Assembly: GCA_024679435.1 (NCBI GenBank)
Contig: JAIBDK010000004.1
Location: forward strand, 1-25,002
From: Gammaproteobacteria bacterium
GTDB taxonomy: Bacteria > Pseudomonadota > Gammaproteobacteria > Arenicellales > Poriferihabitantaceae
Length of the DNA stretch: 25,002 bases
Direction: 5' to 3'
Shown: positions 8,930 through 16,532 of the stretch, piece after piece
Layout of the letters: each line of letters starts with the position of its first letter
How positions within the stretch are numbered: the stretch's first letter is position 1
Position numbers and translations under genes: made by a program
The notes under the pieces: model-generated
The model's database searches: none
The model's input: only the letters and a program-made list of their open reading frames with translations
Told to the model about the DNA's origin: nothing

Positions 8930-9436
8930 TTATTTTAAAATTTGCGGAATACCAAACATTATCAGAGTAACGCTGTTCGACACCTTGGCGATCTCCTGAT
9001 GAAGCCAACCGCTCTCATCAACAAACTCACGACTTAACTCGCCCATGGGAACAACCCCCATCCCGGTCTCATTGGAAACCAGAACCCAGTGCGCCGGGGA
9101 TTCTTCAAGGGCCTCTATAAAAGCCAACTTTTCATCCTGCCAATCACCCGCATGTTCGCCGCATAACCAGTTAGTCAGCCACAACGTCAGACAATCAACC
9201 ACTACAGCGTCTGACCTGGTAAAACCAGATACCAGCGCTGACAGGTTTTGAGGCTCTTCCACTAGAGACCATTCCGGCCCTCTTTCGGTTTGATGCCGAA
9301 GAATTCTTTCTGACATCCCACTGTCCAGGGCCGTTCCGGTTGCAACAAAATGCAATTTGTTACCGGTCGACTTTGCCAGGTCAAGCGCATAGCTACTTTT
9401 ACCGCTGCGTGCGCCACCTATAATCAGCTCAATCAT
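8930..9436 (-). CDS. cobU: Adenosylcobinamide kinase / adenosylcobinamide-phosphate guanylyltransferase
   Basis: This bifunctional enzyme phosphorylates adenosylcobinamide and then transfers GMP to it, making the substrate of CobS. The protein of 168 residues opens with MIELIIGGARSGKS, whose P-loop is at 7-14. ILRHQTER contains His48, placed where the guanylylated histidine of CobU sits. VDCLTLWLTNWL (80-91) is a family signature. ATG at 9436 was chosen because CobU/CobP proteins begin almost directly with the P-loop. ATG at 9463 has a better spaced AGGA and would add nine residues. The gene lies between cbiX and cobT on the same strand. Confidence 0.93.
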   Translation of the reverse strand: MIELIIGGARSGKSSYALDLAKSTGNKLHFVATGTALDSGMSERILRHQTERGPEWSLVEEPQNLSALVSGFTRSDAVVVDCLTLWLTNWLCGEHAGDWQDEKLAFIEALEESPAHWVLVSNETGMGVVPMGELSREFVDESGWLHQEIAKVSNSVTLIMFGIPQILK

Positions 9437-9538
9437 CAAAGGTCCCGCATATAAGCAGACCATTGGCAATCAATCCTGATAAAAGAACCCAAATCACCTA
9501 AAAGCCCGGGCTAAAGCTAATTACAGGAAAACGTTTAG

Positions 9539-10762
9539 TCAGCTTTTCTTGCATTGCGGGATGCGATTTTCATCGGTTGATTTCTCTTTCACCGCACGTA
9601 ACGCCATTTCTTCCTCGACCACGTCAGCAGGAAACTGACTCATAAAACAACAACAGATATTTTCACCTATCATAGTCCGTGGCCCATGCGGATGCGCGAT
9701 GTGTCGGTAAGGTTCGTGGTGGTGACGGTGACTGTGGCCGTGACTGTGATCGTGATCGTGACTGTGATCGTGACTGTGACTGTGATCGCGGGCATTGGCA
9801 TGAGGGTGATTGTGAGAATGCGCATCCGTTTGACGATTCTCCTTCCAATGACGTTGGTCGCTCTCGGAATGCTTTTCTGCTTCAGGCTGAAATTCGGCAT
9901 GATGATGATGTACCGTAACCTTTCCTGCAGCCAGTCGATTCCGAAAATCTTGCATCAGATCAGAGCTGTTTTCTGGACCTGTTATTGTTTCCTGAATTCG
10001 GGCGACAAATGTATTTATTACGTGGGATTGGTCACGCAGATAATCCGCAGTATGAAATTCGATATCAGGGTTTTCTGCTGCAACCTTCTCAATATAGGCA
10101 TTTATCCGGCCGATTAAACGTCCAGAAAACAGAAAATAGGGAGCCACGACGATTCTTTTAAAGCCCAGTTTAACCGCCATTTCCAAACCTCTGCCCACCG
10201 ACGGAAAAGTTACTCCAGAATACACTGTTTCACACCAGCCAAACCCAAGGTTTTCCGCTACGATGCGGGTAAGCTTGGAGGCTTCAGCATTCGCAGCCGC
10301 AACCGAAGTCCCTCTTCCGACTACCACCAGCATCGTGTCGTAAAGCTCGCCAGCCGATGGCGGTGAATCACGGCCCAATGCTTCAAGAATCCGGAATTGA
10401 AACGCCTGAATCATCTCATCATGCAAACCAAGTTCCTGACCATATTTGATGGTCAACCCCGGGTGCTTGTCCATATAGGTCATCAGAACAGATGGAATGT
10501 CATTCTGAGCATGGGTCGCTCTAAACAGCATGCCGGGAACAGCGTAAATATTTTTCACGCCGTTTTCAATTAGCCGATCCAGAGCCATATGAATATTGGG
10601 TGCAGAATATTCAAGGAATCCATACTCGATATGAAGATCTGGGTATCGGGAGCGCAGTCCGGACGCGAGCAAACTGAATTCCTCCTCTGCAATTTTGGCA
10701 CGGCTACCGTGGCCACAAATGAGAATACCGGAATTATCGGGAAGTGAATCTAATTGGGTCAT
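9539..10762 (-). CDS. cbiX: Sirohydrochlorin cobaltochelatase with His-rich C-terminal tail
   Basis: CbiX inserts Co2+ into sirohydrochlorin, the entry step of the early-cobalt B12 route. The 407-residue protein is of the long two-lobe type. The first lobe has ICGHGSR (His18) and FRATHAQNDIP (His84), the metal-binding and catalytic histidines. In the second lobe the equivalent motif is VGRGTSV, without His, as expected for CbiX-long. After residue 280 there is a tail dense in His (about 285-359, with HSHDHSHDHDHS). It is followed by PHGPRTM and a Cys triplet ENICCCFM (370-372). The tail may store or deliver cobalt; the Cys triplet is unusual. ATG at 10762 is preceded by GGAG at good spacing, better than the upstream TTG at 10774. 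It is the first gene of the minus-strand cob group. Confidence 0.92.
   Translation of the reverse strand: MTQLDSLPDNSGILICGHGSRAKIAEEEFSLLASGLRSRYPDLHIEYGFLEYSAPNIHMALDRLIENGVKNIYAVPGMLFRATHAQNDIPSVLMTYMDKHPGLTIKYGQELGLHDEMIQAFQFRILEALGRDSPPSAGELYDTMLVVVGRGTSVAAANAEASKLTRIVAENLGFGWCETVYSGVTFPSVGRGLEMAVKLGFKRIVVAPYFLFSGRLIGRINAYIEKVAAENPDIEFHTADYLRDQSHVINTFVARIQETITGPENSSDLMQDFRNRLAAGKVTVHHHHAEFQPEAEKHSESDQRHWKENRQTDAHSHNHPHANARDHSHSHDHSHDHDHSHGHSHRHHHEPYRHIAHPHGPRTMIGENICCCFMSQFPADVVEEEMALRAVKEKSTDENRIPQCKKS
9716..9790. repeat. Short tandem repeat coding the His-rich tail of CbiX
   Basis: Degenerate 6-base units (GTGATC / GTGACT on the + strand) repeat about ten times. On the minus strand they encode alternating His with Asp or Ser in the cbiX tail. 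The tract can slip in replication and so may vary in length between strains. Long apparent frames on the opposite strand here come from this low complexity. Confidence 0.8.
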
Positions 10763-10960
10763 GTCGTTCTCCAAAGGGAGCGCGATTATATCACCGAGAA
10801 ATTTGGCAACACAGAAAAAATTATTAAGTTGAGGATTAAATGCAGACTCTGCCTCGGTCCAGACATTGAGGATGGCAAATTCACAGGTTAATAGGTCGCT
10901 AACAGGTCAAAAATTCAGTTCGAAAGGGTAATTAAAAACAGCATTAAAATTTAAGTTTGC

Positions 10961-10966
10961 TATAAT
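10961..10966 (+). promoter_or_regulatory. Extended -10 promoter for the cbtB leader
   Basis: TTTGCTATAAT holds a perfect TATAAT (10961-10966) with TG one base upstream, the extended -10 form. No good -35 was seen at 16-18 bases. Transcription would begin near 10973, a few bases before the P1 stem of the riboswitch, which supports the assignment. Confidence 0.6.
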
Positions 10967-10980
10967 CTCAATTGAAGTAC

Positions 10981-11148
10981 GGGTCTCAATGTTGAGAAAA
11001 GTGTGAATTTGTGACAAAAATCTAGCCACCGTCACACCGCCCTGGGAAGTCAGGATTTTCTGTTTTCATAATGTTTACCCAACAGAACCCGGCCTGCGCT
11101 GCCCCCGCAACGGTAGACTGCTAACCACAGAAGCCCGGAACCAGACCA
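10981..11148 (+). promoter_or_regulatory. Cobalamin riboswitch 1 (compact form), upstream of cbtB
   Basis: The B12 box GCTGCCCCCGCAAC starts at 11098. Around it, paired elements can be drawn by eye: P1 GGTCT (10982-10986) with AGACC (11143-11147), P2 GTGTGA (11001-11006) with TCACAC (11032-11037), and GGGAA (11044-11048). A long P4 pairs CAGG (11051-11054) with CCTG (11093-11096), extended by TTCTGTT (11058-11064) with AACAGAA (11081-11087). The closing GAAGCCCGGAACCAGACC ends at 11147. Between the B12 box and this closing part only about 15 bases remain, so the usual GCCACTG / GGGAAGGC arm is absent. A hairpin CGCAC/GTGCG (11211-11226) lies just before the cbtB Shine-Dalgarno and may be the regulatory (P13-like) hairpin. 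The likely action is to shut off translation of cobalt uptake and B12 genes when cobalamin is plentiful. Confidence 0.9.
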
Positions 11149-11242
11149 TACTTCAACGAAAGAATTCCGTACTCTTTATAACGGGGTTTTAAACAGGTAT
11201 CGATACATTTCGCACGGGTGTGTGCGTTAACGGAGAGAATCA

Positions 11243-11437
11243 ATGACGCAGCAAATAATTACTTCACAGGTTCACAGTAGCTCATCTGTATCCACAGCAG
11301 ATTTTTCACTTATAAAGATTCTGGGCGCTGCAATTTTAGGTATGGCCATGCTGTATGGTGTAGGCTTTGCGTCCATGGATGTGGCTCATAACGCCGCTCA
11401 TGATGCCCGCCACGCTTTCGCGTTTCCCTGTCACTAG
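11243..11437 (+). CDS. cbtB: Cobalt transporter small subunit CbtB
   Basis: This small membrane protein of 64 residues has one transmembrane segment (about 23-44) and a C-terminal metal-binding tail. In that tail His49, His53, His57 and His64 appear in AHNAAHDARHAFAFPCH, the hallmark of CbtB. With CbtA it is a proposed cobalt uptake system under B12 riboswitch control in proteobacteria. GGAGAG at 11232-11237 is a good ribosome binding site 5 bases before the ATG. It is the first gene behind riboswitch 1. A strong hairpin separates it from cbtA. Confidence 0.93.
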   Translation: MTQQIITSQVHSSSSVSTADFSLIKILGAAILGMAMLYGVGFASMDVAHNAAHDARHAFAFPCH

Positions 11438-11454
11438 CCTGCCGACTGGTAGCC

Positions 11455-11502
11455 AGCAGAAACAACAACGCCGTCTTCATCGACGGCGTTGCTGTTTCTG
11501 CT
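11455..11502 (+). terminator. Long perfect-type hairpin between cbtB and cbtA (terminator, attenuator or mRNA stabiliser)
   Basis: Arms 11455-11475 and 11482-11502 (21 bases each) pair with a single mismatch around a 6-base loop TTCATC. The sequence following is TTAGC, so the U-tract is very short. It could end part of the transcripts after cbtB, or protect the cbtB message from 3' decay and so raise CbtB over CbtA. Confidence 0.7.
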
Positions 11503-11575
11503 TTAGCTAGATAACGCGGGTTTCCGAACTCGTCTGGTTTGTGCAGAAACCCTGTATCTACATTCATTTCCAAAA

Positions 11576-12316
11576 ATGTCATTCAAAAACATTGTCTATT
11601 CAGCCCTGTTAGTTGGCGTCGTTTCAGGCGTTGTATACGGTTTGTTTCAGCAATTGGCAGTTAACCCAATCATTTACGCGGCCGAAGTATTTGAGGTTAC
11701 AGCCCCTCAGGGGGGGGCAACTCAAGCGACCACACAGGATCACAATCACGGTTCAGGACATAAGCATCAAACATGGGGACCCGAAGAAGGATTGCAACGA
11801 ATCACCTCAACTTTAGTTTCTAACATACTGATAGCAATATCCTTTTCCTTGATGATGATTGCAGCGATGGCCATACACAATCAGAAATCTACCAAGCGCC
11901 CGGTTGACTGGAAGTCAGGAATTTTCTGGGGACTCAGTGTACTACTGGCGGTATATGTGTCACCGTCTCTGCTGGGAATCCATCCTCAAGTTCCGGGAAC
12001 TGTAAGCGGATCGTTACAAAATCATCAAATCTGGTGGTTAACATGCTGTGGCGCTACTTTACTGGGACTCGCCTTTCTCTACTATGGAACCGTCTGGCTC
12101 AAGCTTGGAGGATTCACCCTTCTTGCCGCGCCGCATATCATTGGCGCGCCGGGGCCTTCGTCTGATCGCTATGCAAACACTGACCCCGCAGCCATCGCGG
12201 CTCTGGACCAGCTCACCAACGAATTCATAACGATGACTTCAATCGGAATGCTCATGTTTTTTATTTTGCTTGGCGCGTTGAGCGGTCTCGCAAGTACTCG
12301 AATGCGCCACCCTTGA
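11576..12316 (+). CDS. cbtA: Cobalt transporter large subunit CbtA
   Basis: This 246-residue integral membrane protein has about five hydrophobic segments, roughly 7-25, 80-100, 115-135, 152-172 and 215-240. The first is followed by a His-rich loop with DHNHGSGHKHQTW (55-67), a likely Co2+ binding site. WGPEEGLQR after it is typical of CbtA, as are the segment ends with conserved Pro/His (APHIIGAPGP). It pairs with CbtB in proposed cobalt import. No good Shine-Dalgarno precedes the ATG at 11576, which fits lower expression than cbtB. The next gene starts only four bases after the stop. Confidence 0.9.
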   Translation: MSFKNIVYSALLVGVVSGVVYGLFQQLAVNPIIYAAEVFEVTAPQGGATQATTQDHNHGSGHKHQTWGPEEGLQRITSTLVSNILIAISFSLMMIAAMAIHNQKSTKRPVDWKSGIFWGLSVLLAVYVSPSLLGIHPQVPGTVSGSLQNHQIWWLTCCGATLLGLAFLYYGTVWLKLGGFTLLAAPHIIGAPGPSSDRYANTDPAAIAALDQLTNEFITMTSIGMLMFFILLGALSGLASTRMRHP

Positions 12317-12320
12317 CCAC

Positions 12321-14045
12321 GTGACTCATATCGTGCAACTCACTTTTCCGTTCACCGCAATAGTTGGTCAAGAGCAACTAAAAACAGCCCTCCTGCTAGT
12401 TGCTGTCGACCCCAAACTTGGCGGCTTACTGGTAAGCGGACCCAGAGGAAGTGCCAAGTCAACAATGGCGCGCGGCCTGACCTCAATCCTCAAGAAAAGG
12501 CCTTTTATTACTTTACCCCTTGGTGCCACTGAGGAAATGATTACTGGTTCCTTTGATCTGGAATCGGCATTGAGCAAGTCAGAACTGAAATTTAAAGCCG
12601 GTTTACTAAATCGGGCTCACGGTGGAATTCTCTACGTTGATGAAGTAAACCTTCTACCTGATCATCTGGTGGACCTGCTTCTGGACGCCTCCGCATCTGG
12701 GGTTAATTTTATTGAGAGAGACGGAGTCAGTCATCAGCAGGAATCACACTTCTCGCTGATCGGAACAATGAACCCGGATGAGGGCGAATTGCGTCCGCAA
12801 TTGCTTGATCGATTTGGATTAATGGCAGAAATTGAAGATAATTTCAGCATTGAAGATCGGCAGTTGATTGTTGGGAAGAGAATTGCTTTTGACGATCATC
12901 CAGAGAAGTTTACGGCCGATTCCCAAAATGCTACCGACAAACTTGTTACTCAGGTTGATTGCGCAGTCTCAAAGCTGGGCAATGTCACACTGAGCGAATC
13001 AATGGGCTCTGAAATCGCCCGGAGATGTATCGAAGCCAATGTAGACGGAATGCGGGCTGATTTAACATTTCATCGCGCATCTCGAGCGCATGCTGCTCTG
13101 CATAATCGAGACCGGGTAAGTCTCGATGACCTTAATGCGGTTGAATCACTGGTATTACTCCATAGGAAAAAATCATCCGTATTTGACCCACCTCCCCCTT
13201 CCTCAGCAAACAATGATAATAATACGGAAAATGATAACGAAGGTACCCCTCAAAACGATAATCCCGGAGGATCTTCGATTCAGGGCTCATGGGGGGCGGT
13301 TCCCACAGGAAACCCTCAGGCTTTAAAAAGCATGCCGGTTGAGTTGGGAGCGTTTATCAACCTGCATAAGAAGGTCACTGAGACAGGACGTGGTAATTTA
13401 AACTTTAGATCCAGTACGAACTCATCCCGGTACATCAGTCGTGAGACTAAAAACGCCAAACATACAGGCCAAAAAATAGACTGGCGCAAAACTTTCGGCA
13501 GCACTGGCAAAATTCGGTTCAAATTACCGATACCGGCAAGCCAGTCACTGGATCTCGTACTACTTGATACTTCCGCATCAACTTTCAACGGCAATGGATT
13601 CGCCCTTGCAAAAGGTGCATTACAGGAAATGTCCCAACAGTGTTACCTGAAAAGAAGAAAGCTGTGTATAGTCACTTTTGGAAACAACAAAGTGAATACA
13701 CTGCTTCATCCCCAGCGAGCACCTAAGGACTTATCCCGGCTACTGGATACCATCCAGCCTGGCGGCGGAACACCATGGGAACAGGTTCTGGCGCACACAG
13801 AAAATCTGCTTAGAAGACAAAATTTCAAGTCATTAGACTATCATTTGTACCTGGTAACCGATGGCCGCCTTGCTGTTAATTTATCTCATCATCCGGTTCT
13901 GACGGGGTGTCCAGTCACCGTTATGGATATTGAATCGTCGCGAGTCAAACTAGGCCTTTGCAAGAGCCTGGCCCGTGAAATTGGCGGCAGACACATCCAT
14001 GTCAATGCTGCTGCCAATGCAGGCATGCAAACAGGGATAGTCTAA
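12321..14045 (+). CDS. Fused AAA+/VWA chelatase motor (ChlI/BchI-ChlD type)
   Basis: The 574-residue protein joins the two ATPase subunits of class I Mg/Co chelatases in one chain. The AAA+ part has Walker A GPRGSAKST (40-48), Walker B LYVDEVNLL (104-112), sensor LIGTMNPDE (146-154) and the Arg finger LLDRFGL (161-167). An Asn/Pro/Asp-rich linker follows (about 290-320). The VWA domain then has the MIDAS motif LLDTSAS (414-420). Such proteins drive metal insertion by CobN or ChlH-type catalytic subunits. In many B12 clusters cobN sits between cbtA and this gene, but here only four bases separate them and no cobN is in the window. The start is a GTG at 12321 with no clear ribosome binding site, so coupling to cbtA is likely; a GTG at 12333 is an alternative. 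Confidence 0.87.
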   Translation: MTHIVQLTFPFTAIVGQEQLKTALLLVAVDPKLGGLLVSGPRGSAKSTMARGLTSILKKRPFITLPLGATEEMITGSFDLESALSKSELKFKAGLLNRAHGGILYVDEVNLLPDHLVDLLLDASASGVNFIERDGVSHQQESHFSLIGTMNPDEGELRPQLLDRFGLMAEIEDNFSIEDRQLIVGKRIAFDDHPEKFTADSQNATDKLVTQVDCAVSKLGNVTLSESMGSEIARRCIEANVDGMRADLTFHRASRAHAALHNRDRVSLDDLNAVESLVLLHRKKSSVFDPPPPSSANNDNNTENDNEGTPQNDNPGGSSIQGSWGAVPTGNPQALKSMPVELGAFINLHKKVTETGRGNLNFRSSTNSSRYISRETKNAKHTGQKIDWRKTFGSTGKIRFKLPIPASQSLDLVLLDTSASTFNGNGFALAKGALQEMSQQCYLKRRKLCIVTFGNNKVNTLLHPQRAPKDLSRLLDTIQPGGGTPWEQVLAHTENLLRRQNFKSLDYHLYLVTDGRLAVNLSHHPVLTGCPVTVMDIESSRVKLGLCKSLAREIGGRHIHVNAAANAGMQTGIV

Positions 14046-14097
14046 ACACACCAAAAGTCGATAGCCGATTAAAACCTTGCATAAAGAGCTTATAATT

Positions 14098-14703
14098 ATG
14101 ACAGAAACAGACAACACCAATAAGCACGCCGCTCGAATGATAAAGAAAAAGGCGGTAGTTGATGAACGCATCGCCAAAGCCACCGAAGAACGCGGCGTTC
14201 TGATCTTGTTAAAGGGAAATGGCAAAGGTAAAAGTTCATCTGCATTCGGTACGATGGCCAGAGCACTCGGCCACGGTCAAAAAGCAGGATTGATCCAGTT
14301 TATAAAGGGAAGAAAAGCCACGGGGGAGTATTTATTTTTCAAGGATCATCCCAAAGTAGATTTTAATATCATGGGGCATGGATTTACCTGGGAGACCCGG
14401 GACAAAGCACAGGATATTGAAGCAGCAGAAAAAGCATGGGAAATAGCCAGCCGAATGCTCAAGGACGACCACTACGATATCCTTGTGTTCGATGAGATGT
14501 CTTACATGTTCAAGTATGAGTATCTCGATGTCGCACCGGTTGTTCAGGCCTTGAAAGCACGTCCAAAAGATCAGAACGTAATTATTACCGGGCGCACCAT
14601 GCATCGGGACTTGGTGGAAATAGCCGACACAATCAGTGAAGTGGCTGATGTAGCGCACGCCTTTCGAAAGGGCGTCAAAGCGCAACCTGGAATCGAATGG
14701 TAG
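14098..14703 (+). CDS. cobO: Cob(I)yrinic acid a,c-diamide adenosyltransferase (CobO/BtuR)
   Basis: This enzyme transfers the adenosyl group of ATP to the cobalt of corrinoids, forming the Co-C bond. The 201-residue protein has the CobA/CobO P-loop LKGNGKGKSS (39-47 region), with GLIQFIKG after it. YDILVFDEMSYMFKYEYLD contains the Mg-binding acidic pair, and the family ending AFRKGVKAQPGIEW is present. ATG at 14098 is preferred; the upstream in-frame TTG at 14077 would add seven unconserved residues. The stop overlaps the cbiA start by seven bases, so the two are translationally coupled. Confidence 0.95.
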   Translation: MTETDNTNKHAARMIKKKAVVDERIAKATEERGVLILLKGNGKGKSSSAFGTMARALGHGQKAGLIQFIKGRKATGEYLFFKDHPKVDFNIMGHGFTWETRDKAQDIEAAEKAWEIASRMLKDDHYDILVFDEMSYMFKYEYLDVAPVVQALKARPKDQNVIITGRTMHRDLVEIADTISEVADVAHAFRKGVKAQPGIEW

Positions 14704-16022
14704 AGCAGACAGCATTTGATCAGCGGAAAATGGACCCAGATGTCCTGCGTCCTGCCCTGTTTTTCTGCGCACCGGCATCCGGTCAGGGCAAAACCACCAT
14801 TACCGCAGGTATCGCTCGCTATCATCGAAATCAGGGCAAAAATGTCCGGGTGTTTAAAACCGGACCGGATTATCTCGACCCGCTCATCCTGGAACGCGCC
14901 TCCGGAAATCCGGTTACCCAGCTCGATCTGTGGATGGTCGGAAAAGACGAATGCCGGCAGTTGTTATACGAAGCGGCCATGCAATCCGATCTGATTCTGA
15001 TTGAGGGAGTGATGGGCATGTTCGATGGCGATCCCAGCGGTGCCGATATGGCAGAATACTTCGGCATTCCCGTGGCTATCGTCATTGACGCCAGAGCCAT
15101 GGCGCAGACTTTCGGCGCCATTGCTCTGGGAATGACAACCCATCGCCCCAGCGTCGACATTGCCGGAATCATCGCCAACAACCTCGGTAGTCAGCGCCAT
15201 CAGGACTTGATCGAAGAATCCATTCCCCGGAACATCAATCTGCTTGGTTCTCTGCGCCGCCATCCGGACATCGCCCTGCCGGAAAGACATCTCGGCCTGA
15301 TTCGCCCTCACGAAGTAGCGGATATAGACCATCGACTGGATCGATTGGGAGATGTCATACACGAGGCCGGTTTAACTCATCTACCCCAAGCCGTCACCTT
15401 TTCTTCGGGTCATACGCCAATTCCGACAGCCCATCTGGCAGGCAAAACAATCGCTATTGCCCGGGATGACGCGTTTTCCTTTATCTATGCTGCCAACGTC
15501 AAATTACTGAAAGACATGGGAGCACAGGTCGAATATTTCTCGCCAATCAAAGACACCAGCCTGCCGCACGCAGATGCGTTATGGTTGCCCGGCGGGTATC
15601 CGGAACTGCATCAGCAAGTGCTGTCCGGAAACACGGCGATGAAACAGGCCATCCGGGAATTTCACCAACACGGCGGCAAGATCCTCGCCGAATGCGGTGG
15701 CATGCTGTACCTTATGGCATCATTGACCGATGTGAACGGTGAGCGGGTCGAGATGATTGGCCTGCTACCCGGCGACGGCATCATGCGCGATCGCGGCGGC
15801 TGTCAGGGAATGCAAACCGCCCCGCTGCCTCAGGGCAACGTAAGAGCCCACGCCCACCACCGGACCCGTTGCGAAAATACCGCCGAACCCGTAGCTTTCG
15901 GAAAAAGAGCGAGGCATCCCGCGCCGGGAGAACCGATTTATCAGCAAGACAACATCACCGCCAGCTACCTGCATCTGTACTTCCCATCAAATCCCGAAAC
16001 TATCGCGGCACTGTTCCTGTAG
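14697..16022 (+). CDS. cbiA: Cobyrinate a,c-diamide synthase, copy 1
   Basis: CbiA/CobB amidates the a and c carboxylates of the corrin ring with glutamine and ATP. The 441-residue protein has an N-terminal amidoligase domain with P-loop APASGQGKTT (25-34), TGPDYLDP (55-62) and LIEGVMGMFDG (101-111). The C-terminal glutamine amidotransferase has LWLPGGYPEL and AECGGM, with nucleophile Cys333. The usual R-G-H-x-F-H-Y-S catalytic histidine motif reads RAHAHHRT (383-390) here, an unusual version, and the protein ends SYLHLYFPSNP. The gene overlaps cobO by seven bases. It is visibly richer in G+C than its neighbours. A second paralogue lies at 17457-18803. Confidence 0.93.
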   Translation: MVEQTAFDQRKMDPDVLRPALFFCAPASGQGKTTITAGIARYHRNQGKNVRVFKTGPDYLDPLILERASGNPVTQLDLWMVGKDECRQLLYEAAMQSDLILIEGVMGMFDGDPSGADMAEYFGIPVAIVIDARAMAQTFGAIALGMTTHRPSVDIAGIIANNLGSQRHQDLIEESIPRNINLLGSLRRHPDIALPERHLGLIRPHEVADIDHRLDRLGDVIHEAGLTHLPQAVTFSSGHTPIPTAHLAGKTIAIARDDAFSFIYAANVKLLKDMGAQVEYFSPIKDTSLPHADALWLPGGYPELHQQVLSGNTAMKQAIREFHQHGGKILAECGGMLYLMASLTDVNGERVEMIGLLPGDGIMRDRGGCQGMQTAPLPQGNVRAHAHHRTRCENTAEPVAFGKRARHPAPGEPIYQQDNITASYLHLYFPSNPETIAALFL

Positions 16023-16033
16023 TCACGGACTAC

Positions 16034-16053
16034 TTTTCTGCGCACGCGGAAAA
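16034..16053. terminator. Short hairpin just after cbiA copy 1
   Basis: TTTTCTGCG and CGCGGAAAA (16034-16053) are nearly self-complementary, starting 11 bases after the cbiA stop. The loop is tight and no T-run follows on +, so this is at best a weak or non-standard terminator. Confidence 0.3.
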
Positions 16054-16149
16054 ATCCAAGAGATTTACCCGACATCAATGTGTTTGCAAGCACATAGAAT
16101 CAATTGTATTAAAGATGTAAGAGTCAGAAGCGCAGCAGTCGACTGAAAC

Positions 16150-16467
16150 TCAGGCACCGGGGAAAGATATCGCCAGCATTTGTCCGGTCAGGAACAGCAT
16201 CACCGTGAGCCAGATATAGCTGCCCAACGTTTCGAAACCGGAGAAGTATCGATGCAATCGTATGCCGCCAAGTATCGCGACCAGCAAACCACAAACAAGG
16301 GCGGTACCCCAAACTATAATGGGATAGATAGGAATTGGGCCAAATATCAGATGAATGCCCTGAAAAATCAGCATGCCGGACAAGAACACTGTAAAAACCA
16401 GCAGATTTAGTCCCGCCAGCACCGCCGTAACGATGTGAAGTATCCAGGGTTTTTCAGGCTCTTTCAT
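16150..16467 (-). CDS. Small membrane protein of unknown function
   Basis: The product of 105 residues is not recognised as a known family. It is highly hydrophobic with three likely membrane helices, about 9-35, 45-69 and 81-102. A short charged start (MKEPEKPW) and an Arg/His-rich turn (IRLHRYF) lie between the second and third helices. No Shine-Dalgarno is clear before the ATG at 16467. It lies on the strand opposite to cbiA copy 1, separated by 127 bases, and is in line with the GNAT gene upstream. Nothing ties it to B12 except position. The coding call rests on length, hydrophobic pattern and lack of a better frame. Confidence 0.6.
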   Translation of the reverse strand: MKEPEKPWILHIVTAVLAGLNLLVFTVFLSGMLIFQGIHLIFGPIPIYPIIVWGTALVCGLLVAILGGIRLHRYFSGFETLGSYIWLTVMLFLTGQMLAISFPGA

Positions 16468-16532
16468 TAAATTGGAAATTGATAGTATGTTAGGACAGGG
16501 GAACGAAATTGAAGAATTTTTTATGATTGAAA

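Noticed and set aside
9716..9790. Tandem repeats that at first look could suggest a CRISPR or minisatellite
   Set aside because: Units are 6 bases without spacers and encode His-Asp/Ser pairs in a real gene.
9670..10117. Several long frames on both strands over the His-rich end of cbiX, one rich in Val/Ile/Thr like a membrane protein
   Set aside because: They are read from the GTGATC/GTGACT repeat in other frames; cbiX itself has clear family motifs, a ribosome binding site and the known His-rich tail type.
11022..11055. GCCACCG...GGGAAGTC upstream of the B12 box of riboswitch 1, resembling the peripheral GCCACTG/GGGAAGGC arm in a permuted position
   Set aside because: The GGGAA is better explained as the normal element before P4, and the preceding bases as part of P2 (GTGTGA/TCACAC); a permuted or tandem aptamer is not needed.
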